Notes under the pieces: generated by a model
What the model was told of the DNA's origin: nothing
The model's input: only the letters and a program-made list of their open reading frames with translations
Database searches by the model: none
Shown here: one piece after another, positions 37,485-47,053 of the stretch
Numbering within the stretch: the first letter of the stretch is position 1
How the letters are laid out: the number at the start of each line of letters is the position of its first letter
Translations under genes and position numbers: made by a program
Source: Cryobacterium suzukii
GTDB lineage: Bacteria > Actinomycetota > Actinomycetes > Actinomycetales > Microbacteriaceae
DNA: 64,000 nt
Direction: 5' to 3'
Assembly (NCBI RefSeq): GCF_004403185.1
Contig: NZ_SOHJ01000004.1
Coordinates: 372,001-436,000, forward strand

Positions 37485-38347
37485 GATTCGTGTCCTTTCA
37501 AGGCCAGGGCGCGCGCAGGAGCTGCCCGTCCGGCGAGTACGGTCATGGCGATCAACAGTGCCCAGGTGAGGGCGTTGATGAGGAGGGACATGGAGATTGA
37601 CGCGCGAAAATTGGATCCGGCAATTTGAGTGAGCCAAACCGGCAGGGTTCGATAGCCCAGCGTCACCGCCATTGTGAATTCCCCCAGACACAGAGCAATA
37701 CAGAAGAAGGTACAGAAGATGACCGGGCCTTTAATGTTGGGCAAAATAACCCGCCGGAGCACTGTGGCGCCGCTGGCCCCGAGTGAATGTGCGCTCTCGA
37801 CAAGGGTGCGCAGGTCAATGGTGCGCAGACCAGCGTCGAGCGATCGAAATACAAATGGAAGGGTCAAGACGATGTAGCTGCCGACCAGGACGATGGGCAG
37901 GTCGGGGTTTTGTAGCAGCTGGCTGATCTGAGCTGGCACAGAACCGCGACCGAAACTGGCCATGCTGCGCAGCACGGTGACTAATCCGGCCGCTAGAGCG
38001 ATTGACGGTACGACGAGGGGGATCGTGCAGACGATCTCCATAACTGGGCGCCACCGTGGCGCCTTCAGGTGGAGATAAACCATGGTCGGAACCATAATGG
38101 CCAACAGCCCGACAACGGTCAGAACCGTTATGAGCAGCGTCAGCGAAAGCGCACCGAAAAATCCCGGGTCGCGCACCGATTCCAGATACGGCTCAAAGGT
38201 AAATCCGGTGGTGGGCACGTAGATGCTGAAGGCTAAAGCGCAGATCATCGGCACCGCAATGTAGAGCGCCACCAAGATGATCAAGGCCCAGCTGAGCCCC
38301 GGCGTCACGACACGGATGCCGCGAGCCGCGCTCGTCGACTGCCTCAT
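37481..38347 (-). CDS. ABC importer permease, PhnV/PotC type
   Basis: About 288 residues from the ATG at 38347 (4-bp overlap with the first permease). Six helices, starting LSWALIILVALYIAVPMICALAFSIYV. The EAA loop is RTLVESAHSLGASGATVLRRVILPNIKGPVIFC. Second permease of the importer; class matches polyamine, iron and 2-aminoethylphosphonate systems. Confidence 0.88.
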   Translation of the reverse strand: MRQSTSAARGIRVVTPGLSWALIILVALYIAVPMICALAFSIYVPTTGFTFEPYLESVRDPGFFGALSLTLLITVLTVVGLLAIMVPTMVYLHLKAPRWRPVMEIVCTIPLVVPSIALAAGLVTVLRSMASFGRGSVPAQISQLLQNPDLPIVLVGSYIVLTLPFVFRSLDAGLRTIDLRTLVESAHSLGASGATVLRRVILPNIKGPVIFCTFFCIALCLGEFTMAVTLGYRTLPVWLTQIAGSNFRASISMSLLINALTWALLIAMTVLAGRAAPARALALKGHES

Positions 38348-39288
38348 TTGAACCATTTCAGGCTCCGTTTCTGCAGCGGCATGTAGACGAGTAAGACCAG
38401 CAGGGCCACGATGATCATGTTGACGCCCAGCGCCATGGCCACATTCTCCTGTCCGGCCAGGTTGCCACCGGCCAGTCCGCTGTCGATGCGCAGGGTAATG
38501 AGGGGTACTCCCCCGCCTCCGATCAGGGCAGCAGCCGAGGCGTGGGTCGCAAATGACGCGCCAAAGAGCAGGACGAATCCGCCCAGAATCGCCGGAGTGG
38601 CGATAGGCAAGCCGACCTTCTTCCAGAAATGCCAGCTGGTTGCCCCCACGGATGCCGCCGCCTCCTTCCATTCCACGCGCAGGCCGGCCAGGGTGGGCAG
38701 AACGACCATGACCATGGTCGGTATCAGAAAATACTGGTACATCAGGATGAGTCCGCCGCTGCTGTAAAGGGTAAAACCCAGGTCGGTCAGTGACAGGAGC
38801 CCCGTCATGATGCCCGCGTTGCCGACCGCCGCGATGAAGGAGAATGCGAGGGGAACGCCCCCGGAATTGGCAAGCACGCTGGTGAGCACTGTGACCACAG
38901 CGGTAAGTTTCGTGGAGCGCGTGGTGAGAATGGCTTGCGCGAGGGCGAGACCGATGATGCCACCGGTCAGGGCTGCGATCACGCTAATTTGCAGGCTGTT
39001 CTGCATTGCGTCCCAGGACGCCCCTCGAAAACTGGCCACAAAGTTGGCCAGGCTGGGCACATAGTTTCCCGGGTCGTTGACGTCGGCCACTCGGAACGCC
39101 GACAGCACGATACCGAAGACCGGTACGCCCAGAAAAAGCGCGATGAAGACGAGGAAAGGGATGAGCCCTATGAGCGAGGCGTTGACTCGGCGCTCGGGCC
39201 GGGCGTGCAACGAATGAACGAGATCCACTGCCCGGTCGACCGGATCACGGCCGGATGGTGCATCGCTCCTCGTCACTGTGAGCGTCAC
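38344..39288 (-). CDS. ABC importer permease, PhnU/PotB type
   Basis: 314 residues from the GTG at 39288, overlapping the binding-protein stop by 4 bp. Six helices, from SLIGLIPFLVFIALFLGVPVFGIVLSAF. The EAA-like loop WKEAAASVGATSWHFWKKVGLPIATPAILGG is intact. First permease of the importer. Confidence 0.88.
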   Translation of the reverse strand: MTLTVTRSDAPSGRDPVDRAVDLVHSLHARPERRVNASLIGLIPFLVFIALFLGVPVFGIVLSAFRVADVNDPGNYVPSLANFVASFRGASWDAMQNSLQISVIAALTGGIIGLALAQAILTTRSTKLTAVVTVLTSVLANSGGVPLAFSFIAAVGNAGIMTGLLSLTDLGFTLYSSGGLILMYQYFLIPTMVMVVLPTLAGLRVEWKEAAASVGATSWHFWKKVGLPIATPAILGGFVLLFGASFATHASAAALIGGGGVPLITLRIDSGLAGGNLAGQENVAMALGVNMIIVALLVLLVYMPLQKRSLKWFK

Positions 39289-40424
39289 GAGGCGACCGCT
39301 GCGTCCCACTTCTCAGCCAGGAGCAGGTTGGCGGCGCTGCGCTGGGCTTCGGACGGAAACTCGAAGCCGTTCGTGACAGTCGGGAGCCTATCGGCCGCAG
39401 CCATGTCGACAGCACCGGATTCGACCAGTGCATCAAAACGCACGGGTCGGGTGTAGCCATTGAGCAGGATGTTCTGGCCCTCGTCGGAGTACATGAACTC
39501 GATCCAGAGGCGTGCCGCAGCGGGGTGCGGGGCGTCTGCGTTGATCGACGCGGCATAGTAGGACGCCATAGTGCCGTCCGTCGGGATGGCAACCCGAAAG
39601 TCGACGCCAGCCGCGGCAGTGTCATCGGCGACTGCCAAATTCAGATAGTCCCAGTTGATAATGATGGGGGTTTCACCGGTTTCCAGCGTGCCAGCGTTGG
39701 CCTCGACCGGAATGAGGATACCGCTCGCCGACAACTCCGCCATGAAGTCGATACCCGGCTGAATGTCGTCGAGGCTGCCGCCCATCGCCATCGCTGCGGC
39801 CCAAACGGCGTTGAAGCCGGATTCGCCCTGGGCAGGGTTTCCGGTCAGGGCGACCTTGCCGACGTACTGCGGGTCGTCGAGTTCGGCAAAAGATGTGGGG
39901 CACACCGCCACCGCCGCCGCGTCACACCCGATGGTGACATAACCGCCGTACTGGTTCGTCCACCGACCGTCGGTGTCCGTCAGCGCCGAGTCAATGTCAG
40001 CGACCGTGGCAGGACGATACTCAGCCAGGAGCCCCTCAGCGCTGGCGCTGTTGGCGAAGGAAACTCCGGTGTCGAGATAGTCGAGGGACCGGCTCTGGCC
40101 GATGCGATTCTTGATGGCATTGATCTGGTCCTGGCTCGACCCGGCCGAGGTGTCGTTGTCTACTTCGATGCCGTAGGTCGCCGTGAATTCCTCGACCAAT
40201 ACCCCATAGTTGGCCCAGTCCGGATACAGTCCCATGACGTTCAGGGTGCCTTCATCCTGCGCAGCACTGACAAGGCTGTCCAGCCCCCCGCCGGCTTCGA
40301 CCGAGGTCGCGGCGGCCCAGCCGACGTCCCCGGCAGCGTCAGTGGAGGTGCTGGCACAACCAGACAGGCCAATCGCGCCGACAAGCAGGATTGCGGGCAG
40401 GTAACGGCGGTGCGACGTGTTCAT
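39285..40424 (-). CDS. Binding lipoprotein of the 2-AEP/Fe3+/polyamine importer type
   Basis: 379 residues. Signal peptide with lipobox IGLSGCAS. The mature protein is a type 2 binding fold: GTLNVMGLYPDWANYGVLVEEFTATYGIEV, VGKVALTGNPAQGESGFNAVWAAAMA, ETGETPIIINWDYLNLA. This group binds 2-aminoethylphosphonate, iron or spermidine. Given the phosphoesterase gene in the same operon, an organophosphorus ligand is favoured over iron, but this is inferred. First gene of a five-gene unit. Confidence 0.88.
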   Translation of the reverse strand: MNTSHRRYLPAILLVGAIGLSGCASTSTDAAGDVGWAAATSVEAGGGLDSLVSAAQDEGTLNVMGLYPDWANYGVLVEEFTATYGIEVDNDTSAGSSQDQINAIKNRIGQSRSLDYLDTGVSFANSASAEGLLAEYRPATVADIDSALTDTDGRWTNQYGGYVTIGCDAAAVAVCPTSFAELDDPQYVGKVALTGNPAQGESGFNAVWAAAMAMGGSLDDIQPGIDFMAELSASGILIPVEANAGTLETGETPIIINWDYLNLAVADDTAAAGVDFRVAIPTDGTMASYYAASINADAPHPAAARLWIEFMYSDEGQNILLNGYTRPVRFDALVESGAVDMAAADRLPTVTNGFEFPSEAQRSAANLLLAEKWDAAVAS

Positions 40425-40511
40425 TGAAATCCTCTTCAGCCAGAATGGTCGTGTACCGGTGGGTCACCGACGGAGACTCCGGAGACAAAAGAACATCGCT
40501 CACCAAACTTC

Positions 40512-40551
40512 TCTAGTGAACTTTAACCTTTGACGTTCGAAGTTCACTAGA
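40512..40551. promoter_or_regulatory. Inverted repeat, likely operator of the GntR regulator
   Basis: Perfect 12-bp arms TCTAGTGAACTT (40512-40523) and AAGTTCACTAGA (40540-40551), 16 bases apart, in the gap between the binding-protein gene and the divergent GntR gene. It is 88 bases upstream of the former. Placement fits an operator controlling one or both directions. Confidence 0.65.
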
Positions 40552-40702
40552 TAAGTTGGGCCGGGATGGGTAAATTGAGTGACGAGCAGGTAAACGCTCG
40601 GTGAACCCCCCGTGTGTGAGTCCGGTGCGGTCTACGCACGTGGCGGTGACGCAATACTTTGGACAGTGATCCAGGCCGGGCGCTCAAGCGCGGCCGTACA
40701 GA

Positions 40703-41446
40703 GTGAGGTTGGGCGTGGCGAGGTATCACGACATCGCAGAAGCCCTTCGGGGCGCAATCACCCGGGGTTTCTATGAGCGCGGAAGTCAGTTGCCCAGCGA
40801 ACGTGAGCTCTCCGAGGAGTTCGACGTTGCTCCCGGTACCATCCGGCAGGCACTGGGCGAACTCGAAACCGAGGGGGTCCTGGCCTCCCGTCGTGGCAGT
40901 CGGCGAACCGTCGTCGGCGAACCGCGGGCAGCCGCCACGTTCGAAGAATTTCGAAGTTTTGCCCAATGGGCGTCGTCGCGCGGGCGCGTTCCAGCCGGCC
41001 ACGTCATCTCGGCGGTGTGGCAAGACGCTTCGCCGCTCGACCTCGAGGAACTTCGGCTACCGACAGCCGCTCGCGTGTTCTGCGTTGTGCGGGTACGCCT
41101 GCTTGATGGCAGCGCCATCATGGTGGAGCGCACCCGCTACCGAGACTCGGTCGGCACCGAGGTGGAGCGGATTCCATCCGACTGCCCGTCGGTGACTGCT
41201 TGGCTCGCAGCGACGGCCAACATCACTTTCTCCCGCGCGGAGCATCAGTTTTCCGCCTGCCCAGCACGGGCGGAAGACGCGCGGCTGCTCGAGGTGCGCC
41301 GCGGGTCCCCGCTGCTCATGCACAAGCGCGTTAGCTTCAGCCGCGACGGCCTACCGCTGGAGTGGTCAGTCGACCGTTACGTAGCCGGCACCATCCGTCT
41401 CGTCGTCGATAACTCCCTCACCGCCAATGCGTTGCGCTGGGAATGA
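40703..41446 (+). CDS. GntR-family (HutC/UTRA) regulator
   Basis: 247 residues, GTG start. The winged helix is ARYHDIAEALRGAITRGFYERGSQLPSERELSEEFDVAPGTIRQALGELETEGVLASRRGSRRTV. The UTRA effector domain follows (about 80-240), ending SFSRDGLPLEWSVDRYVAGTIRLVVDN. Divergent from the importer operon, with an inverted repeat between; most likely its regulator, like PhnR in phnSTUV systems. Confidence 0.92.
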   Translation: MRLGVARYHDIAEALRGAITRGFYERGSQLPSERELSEEFDVAPGTIRQALGELETEGVLASRRGSRRTVVGEPRAAATFEEFRSFAQWASSRGRVPAGHVISAVWQDASPLDLEELRLPTAARVFCVVRVRLLDGSAIMVERTRYRDSVGTEVERIPSDCPSVTAWLAATANITFSRAEHQFSACPARAEDARLLEVRRGSPLLMHKRVSFSRDGLPLEWSVDRYVAGTIRLVVDNSLTANALRWE

Positions 41447-41511
41447 CGGCCGAGGGCCACCTCGCCGGGGTCGGCCCCCGGCAACCGCTCACCTGAGAAC
41501 TGCAGTCCTAC

Positions 41512-42486
41512 CTACCCCTTGGTGGAACCGGCGAGAAGTCCGCGCACAAAGAAGCGCTGCAGCGAGAAGAACACGATCAGCGGCACCAGAATGGACAGGA
41601 AGGCGCCGGCTGTGAGCAGATGCCAGTCCTGCCCGCGGGCACCGGAGAGTTCGGCGAGCAGTTTGGTCATCGGGGCTACCGCGCCGTCCGCAAAGATCAG
41701 CGCCACCAGCAGGTCGTTCCAGACCCAGAGAAACTGGAAGATGGCGATCGACGCGATGGCCGGCATGGTCAGCGGCAACACGATGCGAAAGAAGATCTGC
41801 CCGTGGCCAGCGCCGTCGACCCTCGCCGCTTCAATGACTTCACTCGGTATCTCCGCGACGAAGTTGTGTAGCAGGTAGATGGCCAGGGGGAGAGCGAACA
41901 TGGTGTGCGCGATCCACACTTGCGAATAGCCGCTGCCGGGATTGAGTGCCGCGACGACCGGAAAACCGAAAACCGTGCCGCCGGAAAAGAACTGTAGAAG
42001 CGGCACGAGGGCCATCTGGATCGGCACGATCTGTAAGGCAAAGACGCCGATGAACATGGCGTTCTTGCCCCGAAAGTCAATCCAGGCGAAGGCATAAGCC
42101 GCGAGGCTGGCAATCATCAACGGAATGAGCGTGGCCGGCAGGGTGATTGCGACCGAGTTGATGAACGACCCGGCCAGATTGAGCTGGCTGTTGCCGGCAG
42201 CAAGCGCCGCGGTGTAGTTGTCGAAGGTGACCCCGGTGTTGGTGAAAATAGTCCACCAACCGGTGGTGCGCACCTGCTGCGCCGGCCGGAATGACGAAAC
42301 AAGCAGGCCCAGCGTGGGGATAGACCACAGCACCGCGATAATGAGCGCCCCAATGGTCGCCCCGCGGCTGGTGAGCCGCTTCTTAGTATTGCGGGCGATG
42401 GGCGACTCCATCCGGCGAACGCCGCGACGCAGGCGCCGTGTGGTCTGGGCGTCTACGGGAAGTCTTACGGGCATGACGGAGCTCAT
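41512..42486 (-). CDS. aglG: Carbohydrate ABC permease, AglG/MalG type
   Basis: 324 residues; the ATG at 42486 overlaps the upstream permease stop by 4 bp. Six helices, with the EAA loop EIPSEVIEAARVDGAGHGQIFFRIVLPLTMPAIAS and the C-terminal FFVRGLLAGSTKG. Second membrane component of the sugar importer. An alpha-glucoside cargo is suggested by the unusually long partner permease. Confidence 0.9.
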   Translation of the reverse strand: MSSVMPVRLPVDAQTTRRLRRGVRRMESPIARNTKKRLTSRGATIGALIIAVLWSIPTLGLLVSSFRPAQQVRTTGWWTIFTNTGVTFDNYTAALAAGNSQLNLAGSFINSVAITLPATLIPLMIASLAAYAFAWIDFRGKNAMFIGVFALQIVPIQMALVPLLQFFSGGTVFGFPVVAALNPGSGYSQVWIAHTMFALPLAIYLLHNFVAEIPSEVIEAARVDGAGHGQIFFRIVLPLTMPAIASIAIFQFLWVWNDLLVALIFADGAVAPMTKLLAELSGARGQDWHLLTAGAFLSILVPLIVFFSLQRFFVRGLLAGSTKG

Positions 42487-43616
42487 CGGATTTCCCTCTG
42501 CTTCTTGATCTGGCGGGCGTTGTAGACGACGATCGGGAGCACCAGCAAGAACAGCACCAGGGCAAAGGCCGCTGACCGGCCCTGCTCGAAGTTCTTGAAC
42601 TGGGTGTACATCTCGTTGGCCACAACGCTGGTCTCATTCGACCCGGCGGTCGTGGTGCGCACAATGTCGAAGACCTTGAGCGAGACGATGGAGATAGTCG
42701 TCAGAACGACCACGAGGGCGCTGCGGATGCCCGGGATGGTCACGTTCACGAACTGCTCCCAGGCGTTGGTGCCGTCGAGTTCGGCCGCCTCCATCTGTTC
42801 GGTCGGCACGCCCTTGATGGCGGCGGACAGCACCACCATGGCGAACCCCGTCTGTACCCAGATGAGAATCACGATGAGGAACAGTGTGTTGAACGGCGAC
42901 ACCGACAGAAAGTCCACCGGCTGCCCGCCGAACATGACCACGAGCTGGTTCAACAGGCCGATTTGTTCCTGGTCGGCCGGGCGGGCCGTGTAGACGAAAC
43001 GCCAGATGATGGATGCTCCCACCAGGGAGATGGCCATCGGCATGAAGACCAGAATCTTGAAGTACTTCTCGCCGCGGCTCTTGTCGATGAACACCGCGTA
43101 GGCGAGGCCGGCGATGGTCGAGATGGTCGGAACGATCAGTACCCAGACGATGGTGTTGAGCACGATGCGCACGTTCTCGGGCTGGGTGAAGATCCACGCG
43201 AAGTTGTCCAGGCCGACGAAGCGGTCACCGCGAGCGCTCATGAAGGCCTGCACCGTGGTCTGGATGGTCGGAATGACCAGGCCGATGGCGAGCAGGATCA
43301 CGGCCGGGGCGAGAAAACCGACCAGCTGGAACAGGTAGCCAGCACCCTTGCGCGAGCGGTAGTCAATGTAGAAGAAGCCGAGGCCTAGAGCACCCGCGGC
43401 AATTATGGCCCAGGTGTAGGAATTGCCGGCGACGAGGATGAGCAATGGGGCGAGCACGCACACAGCAAGACGGATGACCGTGTAGATGCGGCCAGGGCGG
43501 GGGGCGATCTCGACAAAGAACAGAATGGCGGCAACGACGACGCCGAAGGCCACGATGATGACGGGAACTTGCGCCAGCGCCGGTAGCTGCGCTAGCCAGG
43601 AGAAGAAGGCGGACAT
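42483..43616 (-). CDS. aglF: Carbohydrate ABC permease, AglF type
   Basis: About 377 residues from the ATG at 43616, with GAAAGG upstream. It has extra N-terminal helices (VPVIIVAFGVVVAAILFFVE, RLAVCVLAPLLILVAG) before the usual MalF-type core, as in AglF. The EAA loop is EQMEAAELDGTNAWEQFVNVTIPGIRSAL. Lies between the binding protein and aglG. Confidence 0.88.
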   Translation of the reverse strand: MSAFFSWLAQLPALAQVPVIIVAFGVVVAAILFFVEIAPRPGRIYTVIRLAVCVLAPLLILVAGNSYTWAIIAAGALGLGFFYIDYRSRKGAGYLFQLVGFLAPAVILLAIGLVIPTIQTTVQAFMSARGDRFVGLDNFAWIFTQPENVRIVLNTIVWVLIVPTISTIAGLAYAVFIDKSRGEKYFKILVFMPMAISLVGASIIWRFVYTARPADQEQIGLLNQLVVMFGGQPVDFLSVSPFNTLFLIVILIWVQTGFAMVVLSAAIKGVPTEQMEAAELDGTNAWEQFVNVTIPGIRSALVVVLTTISIVSLKVFDIVRTTTAGSNETSVVANEMYTQFKNFEQGRSAAFALVLFLLVLPIVVYNARQIKKQREIR

Positions 43617-43763
43617 CTGAAACCTTTCGAGTACGACAGTGGACCCTGAAGATTGCGAGTGAACCGGAAGAACTCGTCGAAACGTACACCGGTGACGCGA
43701 GGTGTGCCGCCCGTATCTAGAGGCGGGCGGCACACTGTTCAGGCTGTGGTGCTGGTTGATGGA

Positions 43764-45083
43764 CTAACTGGAGGGCCAGCCCGCTTCAATGCTGGTCAGC
43801 ACTTCGGAGGTGGGGGTTCCGTTGATCCAGCTGACAATGCCCTTGAAGAACGTTCCGGACCCGACCGCACCCGGCATGAGGTCGGAGGCGTCAAAGCGGA
43901 ACGTGGTGTCGGGGTCCTGCAGAATTCGAATCGATTCGGCGAGGATCGGGCTGTCGACGAGCTCAGGGTCGACCCCGGTATTGGCGCTGATGCCACCACC
44001 GATCGACACGAGGCTGTTCGCCCATTCCGGGCTGGAGAGGTACTCCTGCACCGCCTGGGTGTCGGCGTCATCGGCGAATGCCCCGACGATCTCGCCACCA
44101 CCGACCACTGCTTGGCCACCGGCCTCGATCGACGGGGTCATGAAGGCCCAGATGTCAGCATCCGGACCGACGTTGCCGCCGGCATCGCCGAGGAAGCCGT
44201 CGAAGAAGGAGGCCTGGTGGGTCAGTGCGCAGGTGCCTTCGACGATGGGGGCAGCAACGTCACCGAACGGGACGCTGTTGATCGACTTCACGTCGCCGAA
44301 GCTGGCATTCACGTAGGCCGGGTTCAGCAGGATTTCACCGACCGAGTCAAAGGCTTCGGCGATGGCGGGGTCGGTGAACGGAACCTCGTTGGCCACCCAC
44401 TTGTCGTAGACGTCGGGACCGGCCTGGCGCAGCACGAGGTCTTCAACCCAGTCCGTTCCGGGCCACCCTGTGGCGTCGCCGGAACCGAATCCCGCGCACC
44501 AGGGCTGCGTTCCAGTCTTTTCCTGGATGGCCTTGGTCAGGGTGAGCAGTTCGTCCCAAGTTTCGGGAACCTCTACACCCCACTCGGTGAACTTGGCGGG
44601 CGAGAACCAGATAAAGCCCTTGAGGTTGGCCTTGAACGGGGCGCCGTAGAAGACATCCTCTACGGTGCCGTAGGCCTTCCAGTCTGCCGACCAGTACTCG
44701 TCGACGTTTGCTTCGACGGCGGCTGGAGCCTTTTTGATAAACCCGCGGCTAGCCAGGTCGGCGAAGAGACCGGGCTGGGGGAAGATTCCAATGTCGGGAG
44801 GATTACCGCCCTGGGCGCGGATGGAAATCTGAGATTCGAACTCTTTCGAGAATTCATACTGAATGTCGATGTTGTTCTCTTTTTCCCACTCGGCCCAAGA
44901 CTCTTCGAGCGCCTCCGCTTCGAAGTCGGCGATCGTGCTGTAGACGGTGACGACCCCGTCGCCCTCGGCTCCGGCGTCATCGGTGGTTGTCCCGGGGCCG
45001 CCGGAGCAACCGGCCAGGGCCAGACCAGCAATCGCCGCCATGGCAATCGGTGCTGTAATTCGACGGTGCAGGGAAGACCGCAT
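43764..45083 (-). CDS. aglE: Carbohydrate-binding lipoprotein, AglE type
   Basis: 439 residues from the ATG at 45083, chosen because GAGGAG precedes it by 9 bases. Lipobox ALAGCSGG. Family 1 extracellular solute-binding fold: VTVYSTIADFEAEALEESWAEWEKENNIDIQYEFSKEFESQISIRAQGGNPPDIGIFPQPGLFADLA, then FSPAKFTEWGVEVPETWDELL and GAVGSGTFFKGIVSWINGTPT. Together with the AglF-like permease this favours alpha-glucosides. No glycosidase or ATPase gene is next to it, so a shared MsiK-type ATPase encoded elsewhere is likely. Confidence 0.88.
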   Translation of the reverse strand: MRSSLHRRITAPIAMAAIAGLALAGCSGGPGTTTDDAGAEGDGVVTVYSTIADFEAEALEESWAEWEKENNIDIQYEFSKEFESQISIRAQGGNPPDIGIFPQPGLFADLASRGFIKKAPAAVEANVDEYWSADWKAYGTVEDVFYGAPFKANLKGFIWFSPAKFTEWGVEVPETWDELLTLTKAIQEKTGTQPWCAGFGSGDATGWPGTDWVEDLVLRQAGPDVYDKWVANEVPFTDPAIAEAFDSVGEILLNPAYVNASFGDVKSINSVPFGDVAAPIVEGTCALTHQASFFDGFLGDAGGNVGPDADIWAFMTPSIEAGGQAVVGGGEIVGAFADDADTQAVQEYLSSPEWANSLVSIGGGISANTGVDPELVDSPILAESIRILQDPDTTFRFDASDLMPGAVGSGTFFKGIVSWINGTPTSEVLTSIEAGWPSS

Positions 45084-45200
45084 CTTATTTCTCCTCATTG
45101 AGTAGTGCCGGATCATGTCGTGAGAGCGGGAATGTGAATAGAGCAGGAGGTGCCTAGGTGGGAACGAACCGTTGGGAACCGGGCTCGTGATCGAATCTCG

Positions 45201-45359
45201 GGAACCGGTTCCAGACCATAAAGTACGTTACCCGCAGGGGGATAGCAAGTCCGGAAATGTAACAGAATGGCAAAGATCAGAGCCATATCCTCGGGCGGTA
45301 TCAGAGTTTAGCGGCTGCGTCGCAGGAGAATCAAGGGATATCATGGAACCGATTCCATG
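45201..45359. promoter_or_regulatory. Two LacI-type operators between aglE and its regulator
   Basis: GGAACCGGTTCC (45201-45212), a perfect palindrome 118 bases upstream of aglE, and CATGGAACCGATTCCATG (45342-45359), 55 bases upstream of the LacI gene. Both share GGAACC-GG/GA-TTCC. Likely dual control of the divergent promoters. Confidence 0.78.
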
Positions 45360-45413
45360 CCTGGCGAACGCACGCTATGTTATGAGGAGCAGTCACCATA
45401 GACGGAGGCACAG

Positions 45414-46442
45414 ATGAGCGCGATCGCCGATGTCGCGCGCCTCGCCGGAGTGGCCAAAGCCACGGCCAGCCGTGCGCTGAGCGGGCGAGGCTACGTTTCC
45501 ACCGAAACCCGAGCGAAGGTCATCGCCGCTGCCCGGCAAATTGGATACGTTGCCTCTCCGAACGCCGCCAGTCTCGTGACCGGCCGCACCCAGAGTGTCG
45601 GCGTGATCATCCCGTACATCAGCCGCTGGTTTTTCGGGGAGGTCCTCGAGAGCTTGGAATTAGCCCTGCTCGAGCACGGCTACGACATGACGCTGTACAA
45701 CCTTCCGCCTGCTTCCCCTGAGCGCGACCGGGTCTTTGAGTTCTTCCTGGCCCGCAAGCGATTCGATGGCATTATCTCGGTCTGCGTCGCGCTGAGTGAG
45801 CAGGAGGTCGACCAGCTGCATCGCCTTCGCCGCCCTCTCGTCGGCATCGGTGGGCCGATCCGAGGCGTGCCCACAATCGAGATCGACGACGTCGCGGCTG
45901 CCCGACTCGCCACTGAACATCTGCTTAGTCTCGGGCATCGCGACATCGTGCACGTGGGTGGCAGCCAGGCCGACGAGATGGACTTTCAGGTGCACAGCAA
46001 TCGCCTGCGCGGCTTTGAGGCAGCGATGACGGCGGCCGGTCTTTCGGCCAGCGGATGTTTTTATGCCTCTGAATTCACCATGCCCGGTGGATACGCCAGG
46101 GGCCTGGCCCTTCTCGGAGATCCTCGCCGTCGTCCTACCGCGATCTTCGCGGCGAGTGATGAGATCGCCTTCGGGCTCATTCTGGCGGCCCGCGAGCTGG
46201 GCATCCGGGTGCCCACCGAGCTCAGCGTCATTGGCATCGACGGACATCCGCACTCCGAGATGTTTCGTCTCACCACCCTCGCGCAGCATCCGCGCACCCA
46301 GGGCCAACTCGCAGTGCGCACGCTGTTAGACGGACTCGCCAGCGGGAGCAGCGTCGGTGTGTCGGCCGTGCTGCCCACCAGCCTGGTCATCCGGTCAAGC
46401 ACCAGTGCGCCGCGCGTGCTTCGCGCCCTCAAGGCCGAGTGA
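45414..46442 (+). CDS. LacI-family regulator of the alpha-glucoside-type importer
   Basis: 342 residues; ATG preceded by GGAGG at 6 bases. The HTH is AIADVARLAGVAKATASRALSGRGYVSTETRAKVIAAARQIGY, with the hinge SLVTGRTQSVGVIIPYISRWFFGEVLESLELAL. The effector domain ends FRLTTLAQHPRTQGQLAVRTLLDGL. Divergent from aglE, with two palindromes between. Confidence 0.93.
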   Translation: MSAIADVARLAGVAKATASRALSGRGYVSTETRAKVIAAARQIGYVASPNAASLVTGRTQSVGVIIPYISRWFFGEVLESLELALLEHGYDMTLYNLPPASPERDRVFEFFLARKRFDGIISVCVALSEQEVDQLHRLRRPLVGIGGPIRGVPTIEIDDVAAARLATEHLLSLGHRDIVHVGGSQADEMDFQVHSNRLRGFEAAMTAAGLSASGCFYASEFTMPGGYARGLALLGDPRRRPTAIFAASDEIAFGLILAARELGIRVPTELSVIGIDGHPHSEMFRLTTLAQHPRTQGQLAVRTLLDGLASGSSVGVSAVLPTSLVIRSSTSAPRVLRALKAE

Positions 46443-46518
46443 CAACCGATTCAGGCGCCGGCATCCGCAACCGACCTGGAACCAACCGCCACGATTGAAT
46501 GACGGTGGGTACGACAAA

Positions 46519-46553
46519 GGGGGCGCCGTTTCCCTTACGGAAACGACGCCCCC
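46519..46553 (-). terminator. Terminator after rplJ-rplL
   Basis: A 15-bp stem (GGGGGCGCCGTTTCC with GGAAACGACGCCCCC, one wobble pair in RNA) and 5-base loop, 65 bases past rplL. On the minus strand it is followed by CTTTGTCG, a short T-rich run. It may also end the convergent LacI gene transcript. Confidence 0.75.
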
Positions 46554-46617
46554 TGCGCAATGATCGGCACGAGGCCGGTCGGCTACGCCTCAATCAGGAC
46601 CCCTCACGGGGCCTAGA

Positions 46618-47001
46618 TTACTTGAGGGTAACGGTGGCGCCGGCCTCTTCGAGCGAAGCCTTGGCCTTGTCGGCAGCGTCCTTGGCAACGCCCTCGAGGA
46701 CGGCCTTCGGCGCGCCATCGACAACGGCCTTGGCCTCGCCGAGACCCAGGCTGGTGAGCTCGCGCACAACCTTGATGACCTGGATCTTCTTGTCGCCGAC
46801 GGCGTCAAGGATGACGTCGAATGCGGTCTGCTCTTCAACCTCTTCAGCAGCAGCGGCGGGGCCAGCGGCTCCGGCAGCGGCGACGGGAGCGGCTGCGGTG
46901 ACCTCGAAGGTCTCCTCGAACGCCTTGACGAACTCGGAGAGCTCGATGAGGGTCAGGCCCTTGAACTGCTCAAGCAGGTCTTCAGTGGAAAGCTTTGCCA
47001 T
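46618..47001 (-). CDS. rplL: Ribosomal protein bL12 (L7/L12)
   Basis: 127 residues. N-terminal dimerisation part [29 protein letters not shown], Ala-rich hinge, then the factor-binding domain [46 protein letters not shown]. Stalk protein that recruits translation GTPases. 52 bases after rplJ. Confidence 0.98.
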   Translation of the reverse strand: MAKLSTEDLLEQFKGLTLIELSEFVKAFEETFEVTAAAPVAAAGAAGPAAAAEEVEEQTAFDVILDAVGDKKIQVIKVVRELTSLGLGEAKAVVDGAPKAVLEGVAKDAADKAKASLEEAGATVTLK

Positions 47002-47053
47002 GATGTACTCCTATAGTTTCTTAAAAATTCGTGAACCGTGAACAGGCAGATGC

